Below are positions 46,651 to 58,350 of a DNA stretch of 64,000 nt, piece by piece. The position numbers and the translations under genes are program-made. The stretch is from Arenicola marina (lineage: Eukaryota; Annelida; Polychaeta; Arenicolidae), in assembly GCA_964019135.1 (NCBI GenBank), contig OZ025263.1, forward strand, positions 22,629,639-22,693,638. Direction: 5' to 3'. Positions within the stretch are counted from its first letter, which is position 1. Each line of letters opens with the position of its first letter. The notes under the pieces were generated by a model. It did no database searches and was not told the origin of the DNA. It saw only the letters and a list, made by a program, of their open reading frames with translations.

Positions 46651-47985
46651 GTGGCATTGGCTAATAGTTCGTTCCGTAAAAATAATACGGACGCGAACTC
46701 TTGACGGTTAGCAGAGTCTTGGACCGATATTTGTAGATAGTGGCATTGGCTAATAGTTCGTTCCGTAAAAATAATACGGACGCGAACTCTTGACGGTTAG
46801 CAGAGTCTTGGGCCGATATTTGTAGATAGTGGCATTGGCTAATAGTTCGTTCCGTAAAAATAATACGGACGCGAACTCTTGACGGTTAGCAGAGTCTTGG
46901 GCCGATATTTGTAGATAGTGGCATTGGTTAATAGTGCGTTCCGTCAAAATAATACGGACGCGAACTCTTGACGGTTAGCAGAGTCTTGGGCCGATATTTG
47001 TAGATAGTGGCATTGGCTAATAGTGCGTTCCGTCAAAATAATACGGACGCGAACTCTTGACGGTTAGCAGAGTCTTGGGCCGATATTTGTAGATAGTGGC
47101 ATTGGCTAATAGTTCGTTCCGTAAAAATAATACGGACGCGAACTCTTGACGGTTAGCAGAGTCTTGGGCCGATATTTGTAGATAGTGGCATTGGCTAATA
47201 GTTCGTTCCGTAAAAATAATACGAACGCGAACTCTTGACGGTTAGCAGAGTCTTGGGCCGATATTTGTAGATAGTGGCATTGGCTAATAGTGCGTTCCGT
47301 CAAAATAATACGGACGCGAACTCTTGACGGTTAGCAGAGTCTTGGGCCGATATTTGTAGATAGTGGCATTGGCTAATAGTGCGTTCCGTCAAAATAATAC
47401 GGACGCGAACTCTTGACGGTTAGCAGAGTCTTGGGCCGATATTTGTAGATAGTGGCATTGGCTAATAGTTCGTTCCGTAAAAATAATACGGACGCGAACT
47501 CTTGACGGTTAGCAGAGTCTTGGGCCGATATTTGTAGATAGTGGCATTGGCTAATAGTGCGTTCCGTCAAAATAATACGGACGCGAACTCTTGACGGTTA
47601 GCAGAGTCTTGGGCCGATATTTGTAGATAGTGGCATTGGCTAATAGTGCGTTCCGTCAAAATAATACGGACGCGAACTCTTGACGGTTAGCAGAGTCTTG
47701 GGCCGATATTTGTAGATAGTGGCATTGGCTAATAGTTCGTTCCGTAAAAATAATACGGACGCGAACTCTTGACGGTTAGCAGAGTCTTGGGCCGATATTT
47801 GTAGATAGTGGCATTGGCTAATAGTTCGTTCCGTAAAAATAATACGGACGCGAACTCTTGACGGTTAGCAGAGTCTTGGGCCGATATTTGTAGATAGTGG
47901 CATTGGCTAATAGTTCGTTCCGTAAAAATAATACGGACGCGAACTCTTGACGGTTAGCAGAGTCTTGGGCCGATATTTGTAGATA
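46651..47985 (+). repeat. 89-bp tandem repeat, exactly 15 units
   Basis: Units start at 46651, 46740, 46829, 46918 and so on every 89 bp, with no indel. The array is 1335 bp, exactly 15 units. Two unit types differ at two linked places: type A has AGTTCGTTCCGTAAAAAT and type B has AGTGCGTTCCGTCAAAAT. The order is AAABBAABBABBAAA. Other changes are few. Minus-strand frames of about 65 codons recur in shifted phase and are incidental. Confidence 0.93.
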
Positions 47986-49142
47986 GTGACTGCAGGACAT
48001 CGATAAACGTCATGATTACAGTCCTGCGTCCTAACACTAACCTTATTGATTGCCGCACAGACAAGGATATTGTATACTGTGCAGTATCCCTGGCAAGGTC
48101 ACGGCGGGCAGTCCGGTTTCATGCCTCATGAGAGCCGAATTAGCCGTACAGGAAGTATTAGACATTTTCTCTCTCGACTGAATGGACATAAGTATCAGTA
48201 ACAACATTATCAAATAATTGGCAAGCCATCTGGTGGTATTCAGATACATTACTCACGGGCATTTATCGCTAGTATGGAACCCCCCTTCTCCGCTGTGAAC
48301 TAACTGCCCCTACAGTGAATTCTATTTCCGCTGAATAATCGGTCGAAAGGTAAAGTTCGGTTATCCATCATGAAACTGTAAGCGGATACCGCCGCATTTA
48401 ATAGCGCCACCTGGTTCCTCGGCGCATGAAATTGAAAACAACGTCCCGTTAAGGTTACCGAGACCTATGGATCGTTTCACTAAGAGCTACGAGCTCGTAT
48501 CCGTATCTTTACATGCTAATTTAACGACAGCTCGTAATTCTACGAGCAACGGAGATAAGTAAGTGTTATATTGCGCTTATTGGAGTGCAGCCATCTTCGC
48601 GCAAGTTATTTTCCACCAATGTTATTAAAAAACATATTCGATGTCACATGCATATATATATATATATATATATGATAAATTCAACATTTTGCATTTCATT
48701 TCGTGCCGGCAATTCTAATATGTCAATTTTACGAGCAAATACTGCGAGATATTAGTGAAATGAACCCCAGGACGGAAATAATATACTAGAGAGGAATGTG
48801 TGTGAGCGTAGATAAGACGAATGGAAAAAGTCAATGCGCACGGACACGTTTATGCTGGTGTACAATGTGGCAAAGGAAAAACTGCAATTGCATCAGGATT
48901 TCGTTTAGCCTTAGCAAAATATTGTTAAAATAAGCAGTTTCTACCACGCTGACCTCGATCGACTCACCCAAAGGCATGCACATAGCCTAAGAACCAAAAT
49001 GGCGTCATATTATTAAAGACAACAAACTTATTATTGTCGGTTAATAACACTTGTGCTAATGTTTATTTTTGACTTTGATATACCGACGTTATATAAAACT
49101 TTATCTTATCTTATCTTATCTTATGGGGGGGGGGGGGGGGGA
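47986..49142. other. No gene seen; microsatellites
   Basis: Unique sequence with a TA dinucleotide run at about 48652-48673, a TTATC repeat (about five units) at 49098-49123 and a G run at 49124-49141. Near 47990-48032 GCAGGAC and GTCCTGC form a short inverted repeat. Nothing coding was recognised. Confidence 0.5.
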
Positions 49143-49418
49143 GCGAGGGATATTTCCGTTCCTCAGGAATGGGCTATTCATTTCACTGTCAACCAGGAAA
49201 ATTATTCTTCGTGAACTGGAAATGGGATATTAGCCGACCACCGTGATCAAGGATTTTTATTAATCGTGAACTGAGAATCTCAATATTAAATAGCCGGGAA
49301 TTGAGAAAGCGCCATTTGATATCATGTATCCACGCCTTCTATTGTATGCGGGGAGTTTTCCATTTAATTCATCCTGACCTGGGAATAAAAACAATTTTTT
49401 TTTGTGATTTTGGAACAC
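49143..49418 (+). repeat. Interspersed repeat family (copy 2)
   Basis: It aligns with 16216-16490 from TTCCGTTCCTCAGGAAT through ATTCTTCGTGAACTGG, ATTAGCCGACCACCGTGATC and TAATCGTGAACTGAGAAT to TTGTGATTTTGG. Differences are mostly single bases. It lies between a G run and a C run, so it may have inserted into or grown simple sequence at both ends. Confidence 0.8.
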
Positions 49419-50045
49419 AACCCTGGCTTCCCCTCCTCCCCCCCCCCCACACCTATATGATGCAAAAGTCACCTCTAGAGTAGGAATTAGTGCTATGCGG
49501 TTAGCTGTGATCTGGTCTACTGTTACAATGAATGTCCACGGAACGCCCTCCAACGGGAGAATCATTAACTACAACTTTTAAAGAGTAGCCTGCGACAGGT
49601 CCAGTGTATTCTACGTCACTGCAACGTAGAAGTCATTACTTTAGTAACTATTATATATGTTAATGACAACCAATTGGCATTTAGTTCAAATCCAACTCTT
49701 TAGCCATTTTTACTAGTTCAGTGCACTTCGCTTAATTGCAACATCTGTTTGTCAGCAAAATTGTTGCGATTAAGGAAGTTGCATATACAATGGTGCAGAC
49801 AGCATGCGAAATGCTGAAGCATATTTTAATTGGTAGTTTTAGAAGTCATTGACAGAAACATCACTGTCCCAACAGATAGTGAGGGTTATTTATTCGGGCC
49901 CTTTATTGACCTTTCGTACCGATCCATAAACAATTGTTTTATTAACGGTTTTATGCACTATATCGACGCCCGGTAAATCCATACACACATGTACTATGTG
50001 ATGCGCTTCTTCATAACCCAACAAACATTATTCATGTGCAGACCG
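49419..50045. other. No gene seen
   Basis: Mostly AT-rich unique sequence after a C run at 49437-49449. No supportable feature. Confidence 0.45.
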
Positions 50046-50047
50046 AT

Positions 50048-50262
50048 CGGAACAATTTAAATTATAATTAATCTTTTCGGAGCCCTTTCAATTACCATTG
50101 GTCTGATCGGAGCAGTTTCAATTACCATTGGTCTGATCGGAGAACTTTCAATTACCATTGGTCTGATCGGTCTGATGGGAGCGCTTTCACTTATAATTGG
50201 CCTGATTGGGGAAATTTCACTCATCATTGGTGTCATTGGTCTGAACGGAGCAATTCTTCCAT
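50048..50262 (+). repeat. 30-bp tandem repeat, about six units
   Basis: A 30-bp unit built on TTTCAATTACCATTGGTCTG and ATCGGAGC occurs about six times. The middle units are nearly identical and the last two have decayed (TTTCACTTATAATTGGCCTG, TTTCACTCATCATTGGTGTC). One unit has an extra 10-bp GGTCTGATGG step. Confidence 0.8.
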
Positions 50263-50880
50263 GATTACACCGGTGCTGTTAACCCCGGAGGGGGTACATT
50301 TCTGGGTTGCGGGGGTCCGCGCTAAAGCCCCACCCCCCCCCCCCACCTTTTTCACAGCCACAATTCGCTCGGGGCGTTTTACCGCCAAAATCCGTTCGGA
50401 AGGGGTAACTGTTCACGCTGACGATAAAAGCACCTACCCCCAGCCGACTTGTGACCGTGCCGGCTCGATCATGCCTGAATGGTGCCATGGCCTGACCGTA
50501 AGGCGATCTTTCATGCGCCATTCAAAGACTGATGAATCCTGTAACCGCCAAAGACCGAACGCGCATGCCTGCTATCTGCCGTACGGACACAGAGCGGCCG
50601 GCCGACCATCAAAGAACCCCTGAACCAGCCAGCGGGATGAGCGTGACGTGCCCAGCGTCACGGTCATACTGAATCAAAGCGGCGTGGATGACTGTTGGAA
50701 ATGGCGTGTCCCACACCCTAGTGGTCATACTAAATCAAAGCCGCGTGACTGGCGTGGCTGACTGTAGCCCGGATGAAAGTGTCGACGACAATATTTCCGA
50801 CTTTTATCCTCAGGTGGTGGGCAGGTTGTAATAGCAGGCGTCAGTCACTACGACTATGGTGTGGTGTGTTGTGGTGTGAT
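50263..50880. other. No gene supported; pair of short repeats
   Basis: A plus-strand open frame of 120 codons (50261-50623) crosses a C run and shows no recognisable domain. At about 50645-50760 two related segments share GGTCATACT.AATCAAAGC and GGCGTG. TTTTACCGCCAAAATCCG near 50378 also occurs, on the other strand, near 24240. Confidence 0.45.
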
Positions 50881-51130
50881 CCGGTCCGGTCCGGTCCGGT
50901 CCGGTCCGGTCCGGTCCGGTCTGGTCCGGTCTGGTCTGGTCTGGTCTGGTCTGGTCTGGTCTGGTCTGGTCTGGTCTGGTCTGGTCTGGTCTGGTCTGGT
51001 CAGGTCTGGTCTGGTCTGGTCTGGTCTGGTCTGGTCTGGTCTGGTCTGGTCTGGTCTGGTCTGGTCTGGTCTGGTCTGGTCTGGTCTGGTTTGGTCTGGT
51101 CTCGTCTGGTCTGGTCTGGTCTGATCTGGT
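50881..51130 (+). repeat. Pentanucleotide array (CCGGT)n then (CTGGT)n
   Basis: About 50 units of 5 bp. The first eight (50881-50920) are CCGGT, then CTGGT, CCGGT, and from 50931 nearly all are CTGGT with single exceptions (CAGGT at 51001, TTGGT at 51091, CTCGT at 51101). Ser/Gly/Leu/Val/Trp and Arg/Pro/Asp/Gln/Thr frames are incidental. Confidence 0.95.
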
Positions 51131-51404
51131 ATGAAGCAAACTTGGCCTCGAACGCCCCCAACAGCCCAGACATCAATCTCTAAATAGCCTCATTCGCTTG
51201 TTGAAATATTGATTCATTTTTTGACCTTGTCATCACATGCTATTTCATCATATCATATCATGTTATTCATTGTGCTAATGTTTCACTAACCTTGCATGGA
51301 GAAGATTCTGGTGACATATGACATTGTTTTTACCCTTTTGTATCACTTATCGGGGCCTTCCACTGAACATATTTAAACAAACGGAATTTTCCGGATCGCA
51401 TGCT

Positions 51405-51950
51405 AACTTTAAGTTAACATTAGATTGTGGTTTGCATGGTTGATATATGGTTGCCGCTGAAGTCACAACGTCCCCGCTACGTTAACTTAACGTTTGCAAG
51501 AAACGGTTGCGTGCTGACGAAATATCAACGTTAAATTAACGGATTTTTTTTGTTTACAAATAAACATTTGCAAGTTAAAGTGAAAATTAACGTTGGAGAA
51601 ACGTTTACATATAAATTTAAGGTCGCAGCCGAAACGTGATCGAAATTTTAAGGATATCGAAAAATAAAGGGCAAATAAAGTACGATTCATTTCAATAATA
51701 GTTTTTCGAACCAAAGTTTGGGGGTTATAAGTCACATAAAATTAAGTTTGCCTCGATATGTATAAATGGTTTACTGTTAACGTTAATATGCAAATGCTAA
51801 TTTAACCCGTTAAATCAATGAACAAAATTACGTTAGTATAACCTAAACATATAGCGTTAAGTAAACGTAGCTGCAAACGTTCATCTAACGTTAAGCTAAA
51901 GTTCATCTAACGTTAAGTTAACGTTCATCTAACGTTAAGTTACCGTTGGC
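51405..51950. repeat. Region dense in TTAACGTTAA-like palindromic words
   Basis: AACGTTAAGTTAACGTTCAT and close relatives (GTTAACTTAACGTT, CAACGTTAAATTAACGG, GTTAACGTTAATATG, AGCGTTAAGTAAACG) recur at irregular spacing. They end in a short tandem part at 51880-51945 with a unit of about 22 bp. It could be an old interspersed repeat with internal repeats. No protein was recognised. Confidence 0.6.
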
Positions 51951-52428
51951 CATCACCAGGTTGAGCTGACCGCACTAGGAGAGGACTGGGGGGGCTGCTT
52001 CATGTCGGCCTTCTTCGCTTTGACACGTCAGCCCCATCTGTCCCCCCCTGACCTTTGAAGGACACCCATTCATGGGTCGACTTTACTGCAGGCCACCGGA
52101 CAGGACGGGTTAGTGTGTCGATGGGGGGGGGGGGGAGGTTGAGGTAAAGGGCTCGCAGCACACAGTTCTATTAGGACGGAGGTAGATGCGAGAGAAGAAT
52201 AGCGAAAAGAATGAATGTTGTTTGCAGGGAGGGGTGTAGCTGCCTGGGGAAGGGAAGAGGCTGGGTGTGGAGGGGGCGGGCGGCAGGGGGGGGGGGGTGC
52301 GTATTGAATGCGACCTCTGAGTGCCAAGTCGATTTCACGTTGAGCCGTCTTCAATTTAATTTCCGCGGAAAGGGCAGCACGGGAAGGCTGTCAGCAGCCG
52401 GCATCAATGGCTTCTGCCTGCAAAAAAA
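51951..52428. other. No gene seen; G runs
   Basis: Mostly unique sequence with G runs at 52122-52136 and 52287-52298. No supportable coding region. Confidence 0.45.
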
Positions 52429-55400
52429 GAAGAGCCTTTAGGTTGGGCAGCGAGGATGGGTTATAGTGGCTAGCACAAGAGCCTTTGGGTTGGGCAGAGG
52501 GGATGGGTTATAGTGGCTACCACAAGAGCCTGTGGGCTGGGCAGAGGGGTGGGTTATAGTGGCTACCTCAAGAGCCTTTGGTTGGGCAGAGGGGATGGGT
52601 TATAGTGGCTACCACAAGAGCCTGTGGGCTGGGCAGAGGGGATGGGTTATAGTGGCTAGCACAAGAGCCTTTGGTTTGGGCAGAGGGGGTGGGTTATAGT
52701 GGCTACCACAAGAGCATTTGGTTTGGGCAGAGGGGGTGGGTCATAGTGGCTACCACAAGAGCCTTTGGTTGGGCAGAGTAGATGGGTTATAGTGGCTACC
52801 TCAAGAGCCCGTGGGCTGGGCAGAGGGGATGGGTTATAGTGGCTACCACAAGAGCCTTTGGGTTGGGCAGAGGGGATGGGTCATAGTGGCTACCCCAAGA
52901 GCCTTTGGTTTGGGCAGAGGGAATGGGTCATAGTGGCTACCCCAAGAGCCTGTGGGCTGGGCAGAGGGGGTGGGTTATAGTGGCTACCCCAAGAGCCTTT
53001 GGTTGGGCAGAAGGGATGGGTTATAATGGCTACCACAAGAGCCTGTGGGTTGGGCAGAGGGGATGGGTTATAGTGGCTACCACAAGAGCCTTTGGGTTGG
53101 GCAGAGGGGATGGGTTATAGTGGCTACCAACAAGAGCCTTTGGGTTGGGCAGAGGGATGGGTTATAGTGGCTACCACAAGAGCCTTTGGGTTGGGCAGAG
53201 GGGATGGGTTATAGTGGCTACCACAAGAGCCTTTGGGTTGGGCAGAGGGGATGGGTTATAGTGGCTACCACAAGAGCCTTTGGGTTGGGCAGCGGGGATG
53301 GGTTATAGTGGCTACCACAAGAGCCTTTGTGTTGGGCAGAGGCGCTGGGTTATAGTGGCTACCACAAGAGCCTTTGGGTTGGGCAGAGGGGGTGGGTTAT
53401 AGTGGCTACCACAAGAGCCTTTGGGTTGGGCAGAGGGGATGGGTTATAGTGGCTACCACAAGAGTCTTTGAGTTGGGCACAGGGGATGGGTTATAGTGGC
53501 TACCACAAGAGTCTTTGAGTTGGGCAGAGGGGATGGGTTATAGTGGCTACCACAAGAGCCTTTGAGTTGGGCAGAGGGGATGGGTTATAGTGGCTACCAC
53601 AAAAGCCTTTGGGTTGGGCAGAGGGGATGGGTTATAGTGGCTACCACAAGAGCCTTTGGGTTGGGCACAGGGGATGGGTTATAGTGGCTACCACAAGAGC
53701 CTTTGGGTTGGGCAGACGGGGTGGGTTATAGTGGCTACCCCAAGAGCCTTTGGGTTGGGCAGAGGGGGTGGGTTATAGTGGCTACCACAAGAGCCTTTGA
53801 GTTGGGCAGAGGGGATGGGTTATAGTGGCTACCACAAGACCCTTTGGGTTGGGCAGAGGGGATGGGTTATAGTGGCTACCACAAGAGTCTTTAAGTTGGG
53901 CAGAGGGGATGGGTTATAGTGGCTACCACAAGAGCCTTTGGGTTGGGCACAGGGGATGGGTTATAGTGGCTACCACATGAGCCTTTGGGTTGGGCAGAGG
54001 GGGTGGGTTATAGTGGCTACCACAAGAGCCTTTGGGTTGGGCAGAGGGAATGGGTTATAGTGGCTACCCCAAGAGCCTTTGGGTTGGGCAGAGTGTATGG
54101 GTTATAGTGGCTACCACAAGAGCCTTTGGGTTGGGCAGAGGGGGTGGGTTATAGTGGCTACCACAAGAGTCTTTAAGTTGGGCAGAGGGGATGGGTTATA
54201 GTGGGTACCACAAGAGCCTTTGGGTTGGGCAGAGGGGGTGGGTTATAGTGGCTACCACAAGAGCCTTTGAGTTGGGCAGAGGGGATCGGTTATAGTGGCT
54301 ACCACAAGACCCTTTGGGTTGGGCAGAGGGGATGGGTTATAGTGGCTACCCCAAGAGCCTTTGGGTTGGGCAGAGGGGATGGGTTATAGTGGCTACCACA
54401 AGAGCCTTTGGGTTGGGCAGAGGGGATGGGTTATAGTGGCTACCACAAGAGCCTTTGGGTTGGGCAGAGGGGATGGGTTATAGTGGCTACCCCAAGAGCC
54501 TTTGGGTTGGGCAGAGTGGATGGGTTATAGTGGCTACCACAAGAGCCTTTGGGTTGGGCAGAGGGGGTGGGTTATAGTGGCTACCACAAGAGTCTTTAAG
54601 TTGGGCAGAGGGGATGGGTTATAGTGGGTACCACAAATACTTTGGGTTGGGCACAGGGGGTGGGTTATAGTGGCTACCACAAGAGCCTTTGGGTTGGGCA
54701 GAGGGGATGGGTTATAGTGGCTACCCCAAGAGCCTTTGGGTTGTGCAGAGGGGATGGGTTATAGTGGCTACCACAAATACTTTGGGTTGGGGAGAGGGGA
54801 TGGGTTATAGTGGCTACCACAAGCGCCTTTGGGTTGGGCAGAGGGGTGGGTTATAGTGGCTACCCCAAGAGCCTTTGGGTTGGGCAGAGGGGATGGGTTA
54901 TATTGGCTACCACAAGAGCTTTAGGGTTGGGCGGAGGGGATGGGTTATAGTGGCTACCACAAAGCCTTTGGGTTGGGCACAGGGGGTAGGTTATAGTGGC
55001 TACCACAAGAGCCTTTGCGTTGGGCAGAGGGGATGGGTTATAGTGGCTACCACAAGAGCCTTTGGGTTGGGCAGAGGGGATGGGTTATAGTGGCTACCAC
55101 AAGAGCGTTTATAGTAGGGGATGGGTCATAGTGGCTACCACAAGAGCCTTTGGGTTGGGCAGAGGGGATGGGTTATAGTGGCTACCACAAGAGCCTTTGG
55201 GTTGGGCAGAGGGGATGGCTTATAGTGGCTACCCCAAGAGCCTTTGGGTTGGGCAGAGTGGATGGGTTATAGTGGCTACCACAAGAGCCTTTGGGTTGGG
55301 CAGAGGGGGTGGGTTATAGTGGCTACCACAAGAGTCTTTAAGTTGGGCAGAGGGGATGGGTTATAGTGGGTACCACAAATACTTTGGGTTGGGCACAGGG

Positions 55401-57288
55401 GGTGGGTTATAGTGGCTACCACAAGAGCCTTTGGGTTGGGCAGAGGGGATGGGTTATAGTGGCTACCCCAAGAGCCTTTAGGTTGGGCAGGGGGAATGGG
55501 TTATAGTGGCTACCACAAATACTTTGGGTTATAGTGGCTACCACAAGAGCCTTTGGGTTGGGCAGAGGGGGTGGGTTATAGTGGCTACCACAAGAGTCTT
55601 TGAGTTGGGCAGATGGGATGGGTTATAGTGGCTACCACAAGAGCCTTTGGGTTGAGCAGAGGGGATGGGTTATAGTGGCTACCACAAGGGCCTTTGGGTT
55701 GGGCAGAGGGGATGGGTTATAGTGGCTACCACAAGAGCCTTTGGGTTGGGCAGAGGGGATGGGTTATAGTGGCTACCACAAGAGTCTTTGAGTTGGGCAG
55801 ATGGGATGGGTTATAGTGGCTACCACAAGGGCCTTTGGGTTGGGCAGAGGGGATGGGTTATAGTGGCTACCACAAGGGCCTTTGGGTTGGGCAGAGGGGA
55901 TGGGTTATAGTGGCTACCACAAGAGCCTTTGGGTTGGGCAGAGGGGGTGGGTTATAGTGGCTACCACAAGAGTCTTTGAGTTGGGCAGATGGGATGGGTT
56001 ATAGTGGTTACCACAAGAACCTTTGGGTTGGGCAGAGGGGATGGGTTATAGTGGCTACCACAAGGGCCTTTGGATTGGGCAGAGGGGATGGGTTATAGTG
56101 GCTACCACAAGAGCCTTTGTGTTGGGCAGAGGGGATGGGTTATAGTGGCTACCACAAGAGCCTTTGGGTTGGGCAGAGGGGATGGGTTATAGTGGCTACC
56201 ACAAGAGTCTTTGAGTTGGGCAGAGGGGATGGGTTATAGTGGCTACCACAAGAGCCTTTGGGTTGGGCAGAGGGGATGGGTTATTGTGGCTATCACAAGA
56301 CCCTTTGGGTTGGGCAGAGGGGGTGGGTTATAATGGCCACCACAAGAGCCTGTGGGCTGGACAGAGTAGATGGGTTATGGTGGCTACCACAAGAGCCTGT
56401 GGGCTGGACAGAGTAGATGGGTTATAGTGGCTACCACAAGAGCCTTTGGGTTGGGCAGAGGGGATGAGTTATAGTGGCTACCACAAGAGCCTTTGGGTTG
56501 GGCACAGGGGATGGGTTATAGTGGCTACCACAAGAGCCTTTGGGTTGGGCAGACGGGGATGGGTTATAGTGGCTACCACAAGAGTCTTTGGGTTGGGCAG
56601 AGGGGGTGGGTTATAGTGGCTACCCCAAGAGCCTTTGGGTTGGGCAGAGGGGGTGGGTTATAGTGGCTACCACAAGAGCCTTTGGGTTGGGCCGAGGGGA
56701 TGGGTTATAGTGGCTACCCCAAGAGCCTTTGGGTTGGGCAGAGGGGGTGGGTTATAGTGGCCACCACAAGAGCCTGTGGGCTGGACAGAGGGGATGGGTT
56801 ATAGTGGCTACCACAAAAGTCTTTGAGTTGGGCAGAGGGGATGGGTTATAGTGGCTACCATAAGAGCCTTTGGGTTGGGCAGAGGGAATGGGTTATATTG
56901 GCTACCACAAGAGCCTTTGGGTTGGGCAGAGGGGATGGGTTATAGTGGCTACCACAAAAGTCTTTGAGTTGGGCAGAGGGGATGGGTCATATTGGCTACC
57001 ATAAGAGCCTTTGGGTTGGGCAGAGGGGGTGGGTTATAGTGGCTACCACAAGAGCCTTTTGGGTTGGGCAGAGGGGATGGGTTATAGTGGCTACCACAAG
57101 AGCCTTTGGGTTGGGCAGACGGGGTGGGTTATAGTGGCTACCACAAGAGCCTTTGGGTTGGACAGACGGGGTGGGTTATAGTGGCTACCACAAGAGCCTT
57201 TGGGTTGGGCAGACGGGGATGGGTTATAGTGGCTACCACAAGAGCCTTTGGGTTGGGCAGAGTAGATGGGTTATAGTGGCTACCACAT
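52429..57288 (+). repeat. 47-bp tandem repeat, about 103 units
   Basis: The unit is 47 bp: GGGCAGAGGGGATGGGTTAT, AGTGGCTACCACAAGAGCC, then TTTGGGTT. Many units carry one-base changes, and some have 1-7-base deletions (for example CACAAATACTTTGGG, or the short unit at 55090-55120). Variant sets such as GAGTCTTTAAGTTGGGCAG followed by GTGGGTACCACAAATAC recur near 54170, 54590 and 55330, so blocks of units have been duplicated. No long open frame persists, because 47 is not a multiple of 3 and units include stops. Confidence 0.93.
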
Positions 57289-57742
57289 GGACTTAACACC
57301 CAGGAGATAATTAATTATTAAGCTTTCTTTAAATCTGGTCCGATGGTGACAATATTGAAACTCACATAGAATCTTGAGATCGCAGCGCTGGATTTCATTG
57401 GAATGCGTCGGTCACAAAAACAAGTTTCTTTTGGTCACAGCCACGTATACTGCGTCATTGGGTATTAAATGATGTTCTTCTTTCCATGGCCGGTACCCCA
57501 TGACACGTTTTCCATTTGTCAGTACCTCCTCTAACATGTAATGGCTCAAATACTCAAACTGCACATATAGCAATATGCCGCCCCAATGGATATGCTAATC
57601 TTGCTATTGTTAGCGCTAATAAATGTATGTGGTATCATATCTATCTTGATGTTAAAAGACAAAAACATATTAGACCGTGTTCTGATGACGTATTGCGCAG
57701 GAAAATCACACATTTCCGCAAGGGATATACAAGTCTGAACAA
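57289..57742. other. No gene seen
   Basis: Unique sequence. A 77-codon plus-strand frame (57516-57749) has no recognisable features. Confidence 0.45.
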
Positions 57743-58350
57743 AGAATAAATTGAGAACTCCCCGCATACAATCAAAGGGGTGGATACATGATGTAAATCG
57801 GTGATTTCCCAATTAAAGCAATATGCTGACATGCGCCATCTTAGATTTTTTACATGTTAGAATCAAAACTAAAAGTATCTCAAAATTTATGATGCATATG
57901 TTCTTATATCTCATTGAGTCTGTAAACAAACATTTCAACATAAAACTGCGCGGTTTATTTATATCGCGCGCGGACGTGATAGCGAGCCGCGGTCGACATC
58001 ACACACAGAATAGCGAACTGCGAACAGGCGCGCAGCGATATAAAGCCGGCCACCAACTTCTGCTCCGTTGACCAAAATGCTTCTCTCCGGATAGCCCACA
58101 TGCTTTCGGGATTCAAATTCAAGACAGAATGTACTTATTTGACATGGAGAAGAGGTTGGTAATACAAAAAATTACGGAACATATTGCTTTAACGGTTATT
58201 TAGTATTAACATTTTCAGTTCACGATTAATGAAAATCCTCGATCACGACGGTCGGCTGATGTCCCATTCCACGTTCACGAAGAATTATTCTCATTCCCAG
58301 TTCACGGTGACATGAAAAGCCCATTCCCGAGTAACGGAAATACCCCTCGC
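57743..58350 (-). repeat. Interspersed repeat family (copy 3), split
   Basis: Two minus-strand pieces, 57743-57812 and 58193-58350, align to consecutive parts of copies 1 and 2 (AACTCCCCGCATACAAT with copy 2; CAGTTCACGATTAATG, CCGACCG/CGGTCGG and GTTCACGAAGAATTATTCTC with both). The break between them is occupied by a 372-bp insertion with TTAA on each side. Confidence 0.8.
57813..58192. mobile_element. Non-autonomous element with TTAA target duplication
   Basis: TTAA at 57813-57816 and 58189-58192 brackets 372 bp that begins AGCAATATG and ends CATATTGCT, a 9-bp perfect terminal inverted repeat (13 bp including TTAA). Removing the insert and one TTAA restores a continuous copy of the host repeat (GATTTCCCAATTAACGGTTA, matching GATTTCCCGATTCACCGTTA on the reverse of copy 1). 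It encodes nothing. The interior is CpG-rich with short palindromes near 57950-58000. Duplication of TTAA is typical of piggyBac-type transposases. The superfamily is an inference. Confidence 0.75.
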
